Assembly: GCA_034190875.2 (NCBI GenBank)
Contig: CM067356.1
Location: 55,364,230-55,428,229 of the forward strand
Source of the DNA: Urechis unicinctus
Taxonomy: Eukaryota; Annelida; Polychaeta; Xenopneusta; Urechidae
Direction: 5' to 3'
Length of the DNA stretch: 64,000 bases
The notes below the pieces were generated by a model, which did no database searches, had not been told where the DNA came from, and worked only from the letters and a program-made list of their open reading frames with translations. Made by a program: the position numbers and the translations under genes. Positions 37,150 to 50,114 of this stretch are shown in pieces (the stretch's first letter is position 1; each line of letters starts with the position of its first letter).

Positions 37150-39180
37150 CCAAATCACCTTCCTTATTCCCGCGTATGGGGTCTTGCTTCTCCCCAAACA
37201 GTAGTGACGAGCTTCTTCTGTGTATCAATATTTTCTCTAATATCCCTGTGCTGCTGTCTGCGCCGCCCATCAGCATATATTTGGTTGGCAGAATTCTTTG
37301 GTGATATGGGATCTCTTTATTTGCATGTCAAGGTCACCAACATTTTAACACTTCATCGTCAAAACACGAAGACATCAGAAATGGTGAGTGCAATAACCCA
37401 ATCTACATAACTCTTTTGTAGAGCTTGCGCTCCCTCTTGGTTCTCGAAGATGGCATTTCCAATGTAGAAAATTCGATGATAAGACCTTACCTTCAAGATG
37501 TCAACTTGATTTAACAAGTCCAATTTAATAAGCAATCAGTATTATTATCGCATTAGAGTCTCAGGAATCGCATCGTCGATGCTAAAAGCTATAAAAACAT
37601 TTCATAGTCCCAGTAAAAGAGGCGAAGATATTGGCCATTCAGACGAAAGAGCACATCAAAATTCTTAAGATATTGAAAACAATGAAATTGCTAAAAATTC
37701 TTTTAAAAAAATGAAGGGCCAATGAGTCCGTGTTCGATGGAATTTCCCACTAACCTCGTGACAAACATTTGTTAACTAAAATCGGATATATGAGAGCAAC
37801 ATTAGCACCCGATATTCCAAAATGCAAAGGTTAACTAATGGCATACTATAGAAAAGTATTCCATAGATCTATTGCCATGTATTGGTGTAAATGAGTGCCT
37901 AATTATAAGATAATACTCATTTTTCTGTTGCTAATATCGCAATTATGACACCATAATTTAAGAAAGATTCTAATTTTCATTGTTTAGTTTGAGCTTCTAA
38001 TTCAAATTAAGCTAATTTTCATGCTCAGCAGCCCAATTAACAGGATGAGCGCTATTATGCGTGCCACACCAAGTTGACAATCATTAGAAAGTGGTTGCCA
38101 TATTTGGAAAAAAGACTGAACCAACAAATGCTACCATTTTGCAGATCTCAATGGACTATTTTATATCAGGTCCATTGACAATTAATGACCCTCTTCATTG
38201 ATATTTTTAGAAACAATAACTTATTTGCCCACCCATAATGCTGCAACCAGAGAAATGGGTAATTGGATGCCAACAAACATTAAATTACCATCTCAGTATA
38301 GATCTATCGACCACATTCGAATAATGGTAAAATGACTTCATCAATGCTATGCTCCCGATGAATGAATGGCTCAAAATATTTATGTAAGGAATGATGATAA
38401 GTTATAGTGATTTATGTCATCGTTTATCAAATAACAACTAAATGATTTTTATGATCTAATAACATAGAAAACCGATGTATCCCAGAAAGGCGTTCTTAAC
38501 TGTGCGCATGTGATTGCAGGAATGTCTAGCTAACTTGGATTACTCGCCCCGCAAAGATGTATGCAGATCAATGTTATTCTTAACAAGTATGTCAAAATAA
38601 ACATTCTCCGCATGGCATACTCTCTCCATATGAAAATATTTATCTCTGATTGAAGTGTTAAATGGTCTGGTTTTCTCGAAATCGTTTGATAATGAATAAA
38701 CAAATGAGCAAAAAAGATCGTGTGCCCTTAGATTATCCTGCATAGCACGCTAAAGAGCGCCAGGCATTCTAATGATAATTGTGCAGTGAAGGTAATATTG
38801 ATGAAATGTAAATGCTCTCAAGGAAACAAAACGAGGTTTATTCATTATTTGACAAATCCAACCCCAATGAACGAACAATTTACAACAGCATAACAGATGG
38901 CAATGGACAATATCAGTGATTTGTATAGTCTGAGTGTTGATATCACCAGCGACAAGGAACACTTTATACAACACACGCATCAACTAATAAACTACTTTGT
39001 TTTGAAGTCAGCAAATACGAAGGCTAACAATATCCACTGTACAGCAATTACGAGTTGTTTACCGGTTAAGGTTATTTTTATATCTACTACATTGATAACA
39101 ACTGAAATAATTGAGGTCATCTTCACAATTGACCTAAGTGTAAGATTGAATAAACTAGGGGCAAGCGTGAAAACATCATA
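37150..39180. other. duplicated non-coding DNA downstream of the receptor gene
   Basis: Matched at 54020-56180. Short conserved open frames here show no domains and no consistent codon-level conservation that I could judge. 37695-37830 is specific to copy A. Confidence 0.5.
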
Positions 39181-39184
39181 TTGA

Positions 39185-41970
39185 TTAGGTTTGTCGTACA
39201 GACGACTTTCCTGTGTCATTTGAAACACACATTTCGTTGGATTCTGGATGAAGCATCTTCTTGTACAAGAACATCACTTTCTTAGTACAAACAAAGCACA
39301 CACATATGAACACACCTTGCATGGAATTGAATGCAACAAACAAATAACTTACATAATACAGAGCTTGCACATTTGCAAGAAATCCAAATATCCAAGTTAG
39401 TCCCATCAATGACAATAGCTTACAATATATCTTTACGATATTCACATCGGACAGGATTTGGCCCTGAAAATTTGTCGTTCGTACGTGTGCATACACAATC
39501 CGAGCTACTACGATAAAGCAAACGCAATTGATAATTATCATGCACCCAACGGGAACGGCAAATCCATGTATAAGTGCACTGTTTGGATTTAGCCAACATA
39601 CTCCGTCCTCTCGCCAGTACGAAAACGGGATTTCAGGAATATAATCAAGAACTAAACAGACACCAACTACTATCCACGGCCAGCCTGCAACCAGTGTGTA
39701 CTTCCAACCCATCGTCTGCTGTTGTTCGTCGGGATTTCTCATATGTGAGAAAGTTTTAGCTGTGGTTATTGCAATCAGACACATCCACGAGAACGCACTC
39801 AGCCAAGCTACATGCTGAACTACTGTCATTATCTGACATAGCCAGGTCACGGTGGTTGCTACGCCGCTTACCACCATCACTATCTGAGCGACGGTGAGAC
39901 AGATGATAAGACACAGCATATGCTTCATGGCAGTATTGCGTAAAGTTTTGAACAAATTGAAAGTAACAAGTGTTATGAATAGTCCTATTACAGATAAACA
40001 ATTGCCAACAAGAGAACAAATAATTAGGGGTAAGTCAGGTTCATTGCAAACATATTTCACTTCGTTTAGTCTATTCTTTAGAATTTGTACTTCCGTGATA
40101 TCGCAGGAATCTGGCAAAGGATTACAAATAATAGCTACTTCACTAGTTTTGCTTATTTTGTTGTCATGAATGGCTACATGTTTTATTACAATAGCTTCCA
40201 CATAATTAAATATGATTTGATGACCCGATTCCTCAACGAGGATGGATATATCACTTTCGTCTAAATAAAAGTAGTCATTGGACTTCCGGTTGTGAAAACT
40301 ATCAGTGGCGTCCTGACTCATGATTAATATTGGATCGTTTTTCAAACTCGGTCGCGTACTGTCACTACAATAGACACCCTTTCTCATATCGCCGCTTGCA
40401 AGCTCTATCTCAGCCTCCGAAATGCCATAACCAGACAGAACAGCGTCAATATCGTGGATGAGTTGTAGGAATACCTTCTGCGATTTCAATTCAGTAAATA
40501 TGTACGGAACAAATACATGGTCATTTGGAGTCATAGAAATTGCAATGCAAATATAATCTTGGAATGTTCCTTGATTCCGCACGGCATTAAACTGTGAATA
40601 GATTCCAGTAGATGCAGTTATATTCATGGTAACATTTGTGGGTAATTCAATATACTTATTCACAGTTAATGTAGCTAAGTTTACTAAGCGATCAGAAATC
40701 AAACTGTTATTCATTATCCCGTTTTCACTAAACACAAGTATTTGAACCGTGGAGGCACGACTCGTATTTAAGAGAGATTTTGGGGTTATATTTGCGTTAA
40801 AACAATTGCGCGAGACTCCGTTGTCACTCAAATTACATTTCAGATCAACACAGTTGCCGCTAGTGATATCAAAGAATTCTGAATCTAAGCAGAGGGTTCG
40901 GTCGAATAGTTGCACCTGCGGGCCCATGGTAAAATCTAAAAGAACCGAAAATGATGCTGTGTATGGAAATCCAGGTGTCTTTATTATGGAGGTAGTCCCC
41001 AAGCAGTACAATTTATCTGTGACGCCGTTACATGCAGCGCAGTGGCTGTTTTTATATGTAGTGATATTGGAGCTTATATAGTGCACCAAATACTGGTATG
41101 AATGACATAAAGTTTCACTTACACTAAAGTTTGGTACGACGTCTTTCAGCGACAAATCGCAACTATCAATCACTCCTTCGACACAGGAATCGAATGGGTG
41201 CAATTTATCATCAAGTTCAGAGAAAAACTTCTTGCAATTCAAAAGTATTTGCTTGACTATCCTAGACGATTCACCGTTTTGTATTGTACGTATAATTGAA
41301 GATGTATTTGACTTAAGATAATCCGATGGACATTCAAAGTTAACTGATACACTCTCCAGATTGTCCAGTGATATACCGAGTATGTCGGCATTGCAATAAG
41401 CACAAAAAACATTACGGAATAATAGATTACGATAACGTACTGGTACAATGTGCATTATATCGCTGTCCTTAGCTTCGCAGTCAACTTTAAATTCACTCTC
41501 AGCTCCAGAATTGACCATCATGCAAGAAACTATCGTACTGAGAAAAAGTATTTTGGAGCCATCAATTGGATAGACTACGCATTGCGTTTTGAGATGAGGC
41601 TCGTCTAATCGTCTTTGAAAGTGGACGTAAGACATACCATGCGTGACACAAGAGTCTGTGTCATTCACTTGATTCGCGGCTCCTCGTCTACTAATGTCGC
41701 CTTCGCTGCAGTTGGCTTCATGGTGGATGCAACAATCGCGTCGTAGGTGACAAAATTCGTCGCATCGACAATTAGAATCGTGTTTGTAACGGCAATGAGT
41801 ACAATTGGTAGCACATACGACAGATTCTATATCGTTGACTGATTCAATGCGGGTTGGTATAAGGGAATGCGTCGAGTTTAGCATTATTGTGTCTGTGGAG
41901 TAGTCGACAGAAGCTATTTGTCCGGGACATGATGACTTCACGCTTGTAGCTGTCACAAAAAATACGTGCA
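39185..41970 (-). CDS. somatomedin-B domain family-B 7TM receptor, main exon (copy A)
   Basis: A single 939-codon frame opens at 42004, but the exon probably starts at 41970, after the acceptor ACTTTTCAG, joining in phase to a signal-peptide exon at 42331. Domains (numbered in the open frame): somatomedin B at 64-99 with nine Cys including the CC pair and CRCDEFC; a long Cys-rich, N-glycosylated ectodomain to about 650 with no recognisable GPS cleavage box; seven helices near 658-685, 695-720, 727-751, 768-788, 813-838, 854-880 and 885-907. TM3-TM7 show secretin/adhesion features (WMCLIAITTAKTF, GWPWIVVG, ..GLTWIFGFLA, FNSMQGVFI). Such receptors signal through G proteins at the plasma membrane; the ligand is unknown. 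Stop at 39185-39187. Intact, probably functional. Confidence 0.9.
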
Positions 41971-42012
41971 CTGAAAAGTTGTTGATGAAATAGTCAGCCG
42001 GCATTCAATATT

Positions 42013-42310
42013 TGAAATGCCTGTTTTCATGAACATGTTGCAAAAAGCACTGCATGTAATCCAAACAAAATTGGATACGTCAAATACTAATGCTAGGGCG
42101 CTCAGATACGCATACCTCCATCCCGTCCCATCACACATACAATTACATACAACCAAAAACACTCGCAGACACACGTGTACATCCAGCATGGTCATAATCC
42201 ATTAGTATTTCAAAGCGTCAGTTTTATTACAGAAAATAAAAAACGGTTTAAATTAAGACAAGTACATGAAACAACGTAATTGATATATTCACAGGAAATA
42301 CATCCGCAGA
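42013..42310. other. first intron of the receptor gene (copy A)
   Basis: Lies between the signal exon and main exon (whole intron 41971-42330, 360 nt, GT...AG). The short frames inside have no independent support. Confidence 0.6.
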
Positions 42311-42330
42311 TTATGTAAAGGGAGCCTTAC

Positions 42331-42412
42331 CGTGTAAAGCAAATGCCAGAACAAGGCAGATCCATCTTCCTGGATGGCGTTGCATCATACGTTCAACACC
42401 CCACGATTCCAT
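42331..42412 (-). CDS. signal-peptide exon of the 7TM receptor (copy A)
   Basis: From ATG 42412 (or ATG 42388) the frame reads MESWGVERMMQRHPGRWICL then VLAFALH and meets a strong donor, CACG|GTAAGG, with one base of the next codon. The main exon supplies the two missing bases (TG), so phase fits exactly and creates a hydrophobic leader (WICLVLAFALHVHVFFVTA) before the somatomedin-B domain. An upstream in-frame Met exists at 42496. Copy B has the same exon with donor GTAAAC. Confidence 0.7.
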
Positions 42413-42627
42413 CCCGACTAATACCTCACTGCTTGGTCTCAGCGGTAATTTATAGGACTTTTGCAAACAATCAACTGTCATTATAACCATGTTCAATGAA
42501 AAACTTATGATCTTATTATACAGGGCGTGTCTTTTGTATTATCATATTATCTTGTAGCACTGCACAATTGGTATTGTTTGTGTTGTCCAAGCATTCTGGT
42601 AATTATTCAGCTAAAGACAAAGGGTAG

Positions 42628-42745
42628 AAGGCGTGGTCAAATAACACAATGAAACCAGGTAAGGCGTGGTAAAAAAACCCACAATGAAACCACTCGAGGC
42701 GTGGTAAAATAACACGATGAAACCATGAGAGGCGTGATCAAATCA
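42628..42745. repeat. 30-bp minisatellite, about 4 copies (copy A)
   Basis: Unit AGGCGTGGTCAAATAACACA followed by ATGAAACCA, repeated with small variations. The copy B array is at 60340-60460. Confidence 0.85.
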
Positions 42746-42749
42746 CAAC

Positions 42750-45190
42750 GATGATTTACGATCAATTGTAACTGTTGACGGTTTAGATGCGGAGTTGTCG
42801 ATTTGTTTTTACCGACATGACACTATTGAGGGTTAGGTCAGTATTGCGGTTAGCTTCAGCATTTCGCGATAGTAAATACAATGAGGAAGCGATCTGAAAC
42901 GAATTTTAAGCTTGATAGATTACCTTCCTGTCTTCTAATTGCAAATATAACGAGATATTGTTTACATTTCACAGCACCTACCAGGTCGCTCATACGAATC
43001 TAAATATGTGAAGTCACGAATATTGATGGAGTGTAAGTAAATTAGATTCTGCTCTGTGTGGATTCTGGCTAACAAACTATGTTTGGTTATTTCATTGCGC
43101 ACTTTGCTGGTGCACTATTATTGTCCCGAAAATCCGGTTTTCAATTTATTCTGCTCTCTTTGATCTAATTCAATGTGGTTGTCCAAATGCCTACTTCAAA
43201 TCTTCTTGCATCCCCCTCCCCCCTCGCCCTATCGTTTTCTTTTCGCGTTCAAGGAGCGTCTTGAGTTTGATTTGTGCAACTATTCCTTTAAGCAAACACT
43301 TCATATTACGTATGTTTGAGTTGCAATTTAATCAATTCTGGGCCATGATATGCTGTCACGTTTAATATCTAGCGTGCCCTTGAATCAAAATCTAGTGATT
43401 CATAGATGAAGGAAATGTATTCAATGTTATGTCGCCATAAGATACGTCATGTTGCTTGTTATGTAAATGGTTACAATTAACCACATATTTCTCGTTTTCA
43501 CCAAAATGCGATGTACTGTATAGCACCAAAGATTACTTCAATTGTTAATAGCACAAGTCTTTCTATTCACACTGCAAACCTCTGTAATTTTTTAGGGTGA
43601 TCCCTTGGCTAGAATATTTTAGTTTGTATTCCGATTGACCGTTGTCAGCTGATAACGAGTACAATGACACTTATATAAAAGGTATCTAAACTATGCACGG
43701 GTTATGCCATCGTCATCTCTGGATGAGATTCATCCTTATGACTGCTCTATATTGCAGGTTGCGCTCACGAGCCCTATTTCGGACAATGGAGACCGCCACA
43801 AGTTCAGGTTCAAGATCGGCTTCGTTAATTGAGTACCGAAATATGCTCATATACGAACTGTCGGGTCACAATTTCAATAGTCGACTATCTGATCTATTGT
43901 CAATTCACTAACTTGACACTGACCACACTTGAACTGTCCTTGCGGTCCACATCTAGGTCCCCCTATTCGGGTCCGATCGCATTTCACTGCAGCGCAGATG
44001 CGCATTTCACTGCAGCGCAGCTGTGGTCTTCGTGGCAAAGTTAGCATTGTGTAAACAAAACCAGAAACCTATTTGATACACGATCTATCAGGTGCACTTT
44101 GTCATAGATAGACACAAGTTCACATACGCAATGGGCCAGTCGGTCTAGTAACCTTAAAAATGTACGGCCCACGCAAAAATGTTGGTGCTGGGCAAATATC
44201 TGATACTGCCTTAGGTTTCCGAATTGAGCATTCAGAGGCGAATGACAATGCATTTGTGATTCACACGCTGAGCAGTATTTCCACTCTATCAAAGTACAAA
44301 GCGCTTTGTGTGGTCCTTCTCAAATTGCCTGTTCCTCAGCAATTTTCGCTTTTAAATTAGTTCCTTATTTCTTAATAAAGATATATTTGCAGCGCAGGTA
44401 GTTTTAACGACCATAGTTCGTTAATGCATCTTCTGCGAAGAACACACAGAATATGTTATATATATATAGCAGAGTAGCATAATCATTTGATTGCTTATCG
44501 CATTGATATTTCTGAAACATATACTTTTTTCGTGAAGATGAGATGACAAACGGATGCTGCTTGGTCGATCCATTAGCATAACTCTCCCCTAGGTTTTACG
44601 AAGAGATACACTTGATGGCACATAAATTACTTTTATCATTGCTCTATTTAGATTGGAGATTCAGTTCATTCTCGATATGTTGCACTATATTATTCAGACA
44701 GCGATGCTTTGGATGATATAAGGTCAGTTAACAAACACTGAATTGAAACTTGGCCGCTTAGCTCAGATGAGGGAAAATTCTCTTTATGCATCAGCAACTA
44801 TATGTGCACCGAAGCAGCATATGGTGAAATATTTGTCATATCGACCATTGAAAAAAAACCATACCATGCCTTGTTTAAAACAATCTGCAAAATTTTTGAA
44901 CAATTATTGGATGAAATATTTATTTCTACGTGATTATTATTATTGATGAACTTTTCCTTCAAGCAACTGACACACATAAAAATACGAGAATTGTTATTAT
45001 TATCGACATTGCTGCTGAAGATTTGGGCGTTAAGAGGTGATTGCCTGCGAACCTGTTGTTGGAATGCCCCCAAATCATAGCATCTTCCACACTGCCGGTA
45101 TGAATGTAAAGTCCACCATGGTGGTATTCACTAGAATTTCTAAACTTTTCTAGCTTATGCACGCTCTTCGTTATAGTAAAGTTACTCACT
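42750..45190. other. duplicated non-coding DNA upstream of the receptor gene
   Basis: Matched at 60470-62900. The best-preserved shared frames (43693-43911 and 61408-61626, 72 codons starting MHGLCHRHLWMRF) are the same length in both copies but have no recognised family. A doubled CATTTCACTGCAGCGCAG is at 43979-44021. No exon supported. Confidence 0.45.
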
Positions 45191-45194
45191 GCCT

Positions 45195-45485
45195 GTAGTT
45201 GCTGGAGTGGGGACTAGCCAGAGAAATATAACGCGAGTCCTGGAGTAGGGTTGCTTATTCGGTTTATTTCAGTTTCAACAAAGAAGCTCCCTGGGAATCT
45301 CGGTCTGAATTTTGTCCCTGACTAAATGATCTCTGTGACTGTTCCATCTGTGGTCCTTATAAATGGTCCACACAATAGGCCAGGATAAAACAATCCCCGA
45401 GTGACAGGACGAGTCCACTTGGAGGGTGGACTCGCCTTGCTGTATGATTGCTACAATCAGGGTAACACCCCTCCCAAAGAGTGGT
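45195..45485 (-). repeat. diverged gypsy LTR remnant (solo LTR), copy A
   Basis: On the minus strand: TGTTACCCTGATT (likely start), TTTATAAGG (TATA-like), CAGACCGAGATTCCCAGGGA, AAATAAACCGAATAAGCAAC, TCCAGGACTCGCG and TTTCTCTGGCTAGTCCCCAC. These blocks match the LTR at 7488-7704 in order. A perfect 9-bp hairpin (CGAGTCCAC/GTGGACTCG, 45410-45434) lies in the U3-like part. No internal retrotransposon sequence flanks it. Confidence 0.75.
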
Positions 45486-46399
45486 GTGGTGTAACCCGGG
45501 CTCTCGTGCTGATAATCAAAGGTGGAGGCTTTTTAAGAACGTATGAGCCAAAATAGTATTATAACAATTGGTATATCTGATACGGTCACCAAATATTTGA
45601 CTTTAACGATGCTAAATAAGTTACAAACCAGAAAGCTGATCACGACGCTAATTTTGTGGTGTTGGTGGTCTCAATATCTCCGTGCGCCAGTCAAACATCG
45701 ATGACTGATCCATGATTTATTTGCTGATGTCCACAGTTATCATAAGTGTCTGCTCACGCGGACAATGATTGTCGGTGGCATTGCGTTCTGACTAAATTGA
45801 TATCCAGCAAGTGTAACTAAAGCGGTACAAACACTCCCTAATAACATATGTAGTTTTCCTGTTATGCTTGGATGACAGAGGTGGCGCAGTGGAAAATATC
45901 GCATTAGTAGGTCAGCTTAATCATATTTCGAAAATGCCAGATTAGCGTGCTCTGTTGCCTTAATTTGCTTATGGTATGCCCCGATTGTCTTCTGTCATCC
46001 GATGCTTTCTCTAGCAGTTTTAATGCAGTCGTTAATTCAACACTTCCTTTAACATTACAGAACTGACTTTGTCCAGTAAAAAGTGACCGTATATTTCCAA
46101 ATAAAGAAATGCTGAAATTTACAACTACTAGCTTTACGGATATGTAAAAAGAATATTGTTGAGAAATGTTTGTGCCTCTTACCAAATATGATAGCGACAA
46201 CCTTTCATTAAATAAGTCAAAGTGAAACTGTAATTGTAATGATAGTCTCCAATATTTGTTTGAAACAGTGTATATATCAAATAAGACAATACTAAACTAA
46301 GCCCTGTTCTATTGCCTTTATTGACTTTAACATGACTGCTACCTGAATGATGTACCAGTGAAGAAAGCTGTTTGATATAAAGGAACACTATTCTTTACG

Positions 46400-49170
46400 G
46401 GAACCATGTGATCTATGGACACCAAAAGACAGCAACGTAATATGGAGTTTACCACCCTTGTCTTATAGAGTTCCGGTAGTTGGTGCCATGCCTCGCGCTT
46501 GAATAGAATGCTGACTATGTTACATAAACTTTGTAAACCAAGGTAGTAATGTAACCGGCTGGTCTTTTGTTACCATGAATAACGCGGCTGCATACGTGGC
46601 TGCATACGTGTTCTGTATGGAACACCAAATAAATGCATTCTGCAATGTATTGAGTTACGGGTGATCTATGCAATATGTAGGCTAGCCTGACACAATGAAG
46701 ATGGGTGGGGATGTTTACCTACATATGCTGGTTGTTGTGGCTAGGGTGCCGGATGTAGGATCCGGGTTCTTATCGCTGATAGGTTCGTAATCGTTACGAA
46801 GTATGCCGCACTCAAAAATCGAAATATCACAGTCATCAATTGTCGCATAACTGTTATTTACACTATGTCCCAGACGCATAGTTTTAACGATAGTTTAAAT
46901 ACAATTACTACCTATTTGTAAGACATCCATAAAACAAATAAAGCTTGATCATCAGAAAAACTACATTAAACAAAAGAACCACATCACATTTTACTTTATC
47001 TCGAGGGAATGACGTAGCGTTTGGGGTTACCATATATATCGACAGGTGATGAGTATAAGACTCCATGGTGCAGTGTCAAGCAGCATCATAGGGCAACAAG
47101 CATCAGCTGAATGTCGTTGAATAAAAAGCGAGGTTGTGGCATGTTCAGACTTACACATAGACATGCGACATGCAGATATGTAGCTGTTTATATATTCTCA
47201 AAAGTAACGTCTTGGAAAGATGGGTATTATGGTTGAGATAGAACGTGCATTAATCATGGAAAAGGCGAGATAGGAACCAAACAGCAAATTATTATATCGT
47301 GAGTCTTCGCACAGAAGACAAACAGGTGAGCAGGGGTCACATGAATGATCCGAGAATGACTCAGCAATTCTACTGGTCACATTCAATAAGACAGTGGTTC
47401 TATTTATGAGCATGCATGCCTTAAAAGCCTTTCAGTTTTGCTCTTCGCTTAGCAGCGGACAGTCCAAAACTCACAAATTAGCTTTTTTGGTCAATGCTGT
47501 GCCGTGAAGCGAAGCATCGCACCAACTTGCCCCGCACACAAAGTCTCCTTATTTTAGTGAAAGATAGCAAGTTAGAGCGACTTTTACCACACAGGCTATG
47601 GGATATATGCGCCATACAACAAATGCTGAAATGAGGTGATTGTCATGGAATGTATAAGATTCCAAGACAGGCGTTTCCAAGTATGCTTGTTAAAAGCAAT
47701 TAGGATGGGCAAACATTTGTACAATATTATGAAAAAGGATATCAATAAAGAGGTGATATTGGGATGAAACTTTAAAGAGGAGTCAAAGTGCAGTGGCGTT
47801 ATTGTCGAGGGGATGATACAAAGTTTTTATTATGTGCTGTGATGTTGCATAGGTTTGTACACCATGCATAAATCGATCGCGGCATTCCCTGGCGTTGATA
47901 TAATACAATCAGATTGGCCTTTCTACGTGCAACTCTCGATGAAATGTCAGGTTCGCCACTAAACCTGTTCAGCAATCAAATATTGCTATGGTCCTATCGA
48001 ATTATGTGTGGTTATCGGGACATTCGGGTGCGCGAATGGGAACCCATTTGCTCAGTCTCCCACCTACTCAAAACATACCAGCTGTCTTCACCACAATGTA
48101 TATAGACATTTATTATAATTTCCGGTAGCAGTAACAGCTGGTCGTATTTTGCGAATCATGCGAAGTATATGGCAGGTTTAACTGTGAGGAACTGAAACCT
48201 TGCGTTGAAAAAAACAGCCATTGACTTCAAAATCATCAAACGTCCACAGAGGTGATACCACTAATTCGTCGCTTAAATATCGAATGTGTTCGTGTTTTTG
48301 TATATTTGCAGGGTAAATAGTGAACACAACGCATGGATTCAGATTCCTTGTAATCTGTGTCCCAATATTGCAGAGCCCATATGGGCAACTAACACCACAG
48401 ATGTGCACGCCCAGTCAACGACATAAACTACGATGAGTAATACAAGTCCATTGTAATTTGTAACTTTTGAAAGCGTGACAGCACAGCTATAAAAATAAAA
48501 ACCTCAATGTCTCAGTATTTGTTATTCAGACAAATGTGGTTCCTTTGTCCACCATACGAATTCCTCTGATGCTAGTTATCGCATGGTCACGTGGATGATA
48601 TGTGGGAAAACACTTACCCCATATCATCCATGTGACCATGATGTAACCTTGTTCTGTAATCCGGGAGACTGTCTGGTTTTACAGATTTAATTTGTTTTGT
48701 GCCTCAGAAACATGCACTTTGCAAAAATCAAGGAATCTCCTTTCGAGCCTTGTTAGAGCTGTAGTGCTCGGTGAAGGCCATTCTCAAATCGAGAGACTGC
48801 AGGGTGATTGTTAGACACGGTCACAGCTATCGCATAACTGGATGCGATAACTGCGAGCTGTAATAAGGGGAAAATATCACCCCTGGTTGGCCCAGAGGAG
48901 TGTGTTATGCGAAAGTTCATCGTGCTACATACTCTTCGTTGTTTGTTGATTAATTGCTTGTGCTCGTCATCGTCGGATGCAATTGTCATATCACTGAAAT
49001 TCCGTATCTAGTGAAACGTCTGCACTAGGTTAAGGAATAAAGTCGATTTATCTCATTACGACACGCGATGAATTCTTTTTAGAGGAACGACTTTTCTTGG
49101 TAGGTTTAACTGCAACATTGTGTCTACAGCTTTATTGCAATTTGCACCAGTATAATGCAGTGTGGTGTCA
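46400..49170. other. unique spacer between the duplications, no gene seen
   Basis: AT-rich DNA with short chance frames only. A tandem GCTGCATACGTG pair is at 46588-46610. Confidence 0.4.
48582..48640. repeat. 23-bp inverted repeat (hairpin)
   Basis: CATGGTCACGTGGATGATAT (48582 on) is followed after a 13-nt loop by its near-perfect reverse complement (48618-48640), one or two mismatches. Transcribed RNA would fold into a miRNA-precursor-sized stem, but no conserved small RNA is recognised. Confidence 0.75.
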
Positions 49171-49175
49171 ACGGC

Positions 49176-49553
49176 TTATAATATGAATTGAGGGGATGTG
49201 GGATACATATCATTATTATATAATAAAAATAGTATAGGTCCAAAAATGGACCCTTGCAGTTCTCCACAGGTAATTTCTAAAATATCAGACATGCAGTGTC
49301 TGTATAGTATTTGCTGTTTCGGTTGAGTTGAATATATTTTTATCCATACTATCACTATTCCACGAAGACCATGACATGCGAGGTTTTTATATAGAATATC
49401 ATGGTCAATCGTGTCAATAGCCTCCTTTAAGTCAATATAAACTCCAGCAGTAGTTTCAAGAACTACAACAATCGTCACAAGGCACTCATCAACTTCTTTG
49501 GGGCCTCTCTCAGTTTTTGTCAAGTGGTGTCCGAAACGTCCATATATTGTCAC
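49176..49553 (-). pseudogene. non-LTR retrotransposon reverse transcriptase fragment
   Basis: The minus-strand frame contains GVYIDLKEAIDTIDHDILYK, then CHGLRGIVIVWIKIY, then ITCGELQGSIFGPILFLLYN. This is the RT palm block (F-x-D-L-x-K-A-F-D-T-I-D-H ... G-V-P-Q-G-S-x-L-G-P-L-L-F) with several key substitutions (KAF to KEAI, VPQ to ELQ, ILGP to IFGP). The Y-x-D-D box is missing. It differs from the LINE at the window start. Dead fragment. Confidence 0.85.
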
Positions 49554-49589
49554 AAGAACGAAGCATCAGACCGAATCTGACACCATAGG

Positions 49590-50110
49590 TGGTTACAAGA
49601 ATCTCTTTGATGTATTCATTCAGGGCGGTGCCCTTGCCTTGGCGACGAGCAGCTCGCGCGACGGTCGCAGTAACTGTCGGCAGCTCATCATCGTGAACCC
49701 TAACTGCCGAATTCTACGCGCCAGCGCAAGCGGCATATTGCCTTTCTGGCCAGATCGCTTGACTGTAATGGATAATTTTTATAATCTACAACCCCAAAAA
49801 GTACCATATGATATTAAGTTTTCTTATATAACATAATGCTGCTAAGGTCATGTGAAGGTAAGCTATACGGTCTCCCGGCGCGGATATGACAAGATCGATC
49901 ATTTTAAAGTTCAAAATTCGACAAAAGGGTTTCAATCGATTTGAAAATAAACTTGACCTAAGTGTTCCATTATGCTTTGTATTACCCCCGTATATAAATG
50001 AATATTAGGGGTCAGATTGATAAATGAATGAAATTCGATTTGGTTTGACCCCAAGCGATCAGCCGCGTATGCGTCACAAGCGCGGCCGCCTGCGGCGAGG
50101 TTCGGCTGCC
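49590..50110. repeat. dispersed repeat, copy 2
   Basis: Partner of 6450-6930. It directly follows a LINE RT scrap and ends with CACAAGCGCGGCCGCCTGCG, also found at 16645 after the gypsy element. The shared tail suggests more than one repeat family meeting here. Confidence 0.7.
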
Positions 50111-50114
50111 ACCC

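Larger units (their letters stand above)
36257..46390. repeat. segmental duplication, copy A
   Basis: Aligns in the same orientation with 52143-64000 (copy B), about 95% identical by eye across long blocks, from CACTCAAATAGCGG at the left edge to at least AAAGCTGTTTG at 46373, where copy B meets the window end. Relative to B, copy A lacks about 1,015 bp (at 36473), about 2.07 kb (near 42615) and about 230 bp (at 43105), and has about 135 bp (37695-37830) and several hundred bp in the receptor gene that B has lost. Separation of the copies by unique DNA (46.4-52.1 kb) makes this a dispersed or spaced tandem duplication. Confidence 0.95.

Noticed and set aside
38540..39184. Small open frames conserved between the two duplicates
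   Set aside because: Conservation follows from the recent duplication; indels between copies do not respect the frames.
39185..41970. GPS/GAIN autoproteolysis site in the receptor
   Set aside because: No H-L-T/S type cleavage motif with the usual Cys/Trp pattern could be seen before TM1.
44750..44830. tRNA-like GCTTAGCTCAGATGAGG
   Set aside because: No matching acceptor or T-arm and no B box; chance similarity.
45870..45920. tRNA or tRNA-derived SINE head (GGTGGCGCAGTGG resembles an A box)
   Set aside because: No proper B box at the right distance and no cloverleaf could be drawn; seen again in copy B only because of the duplication.
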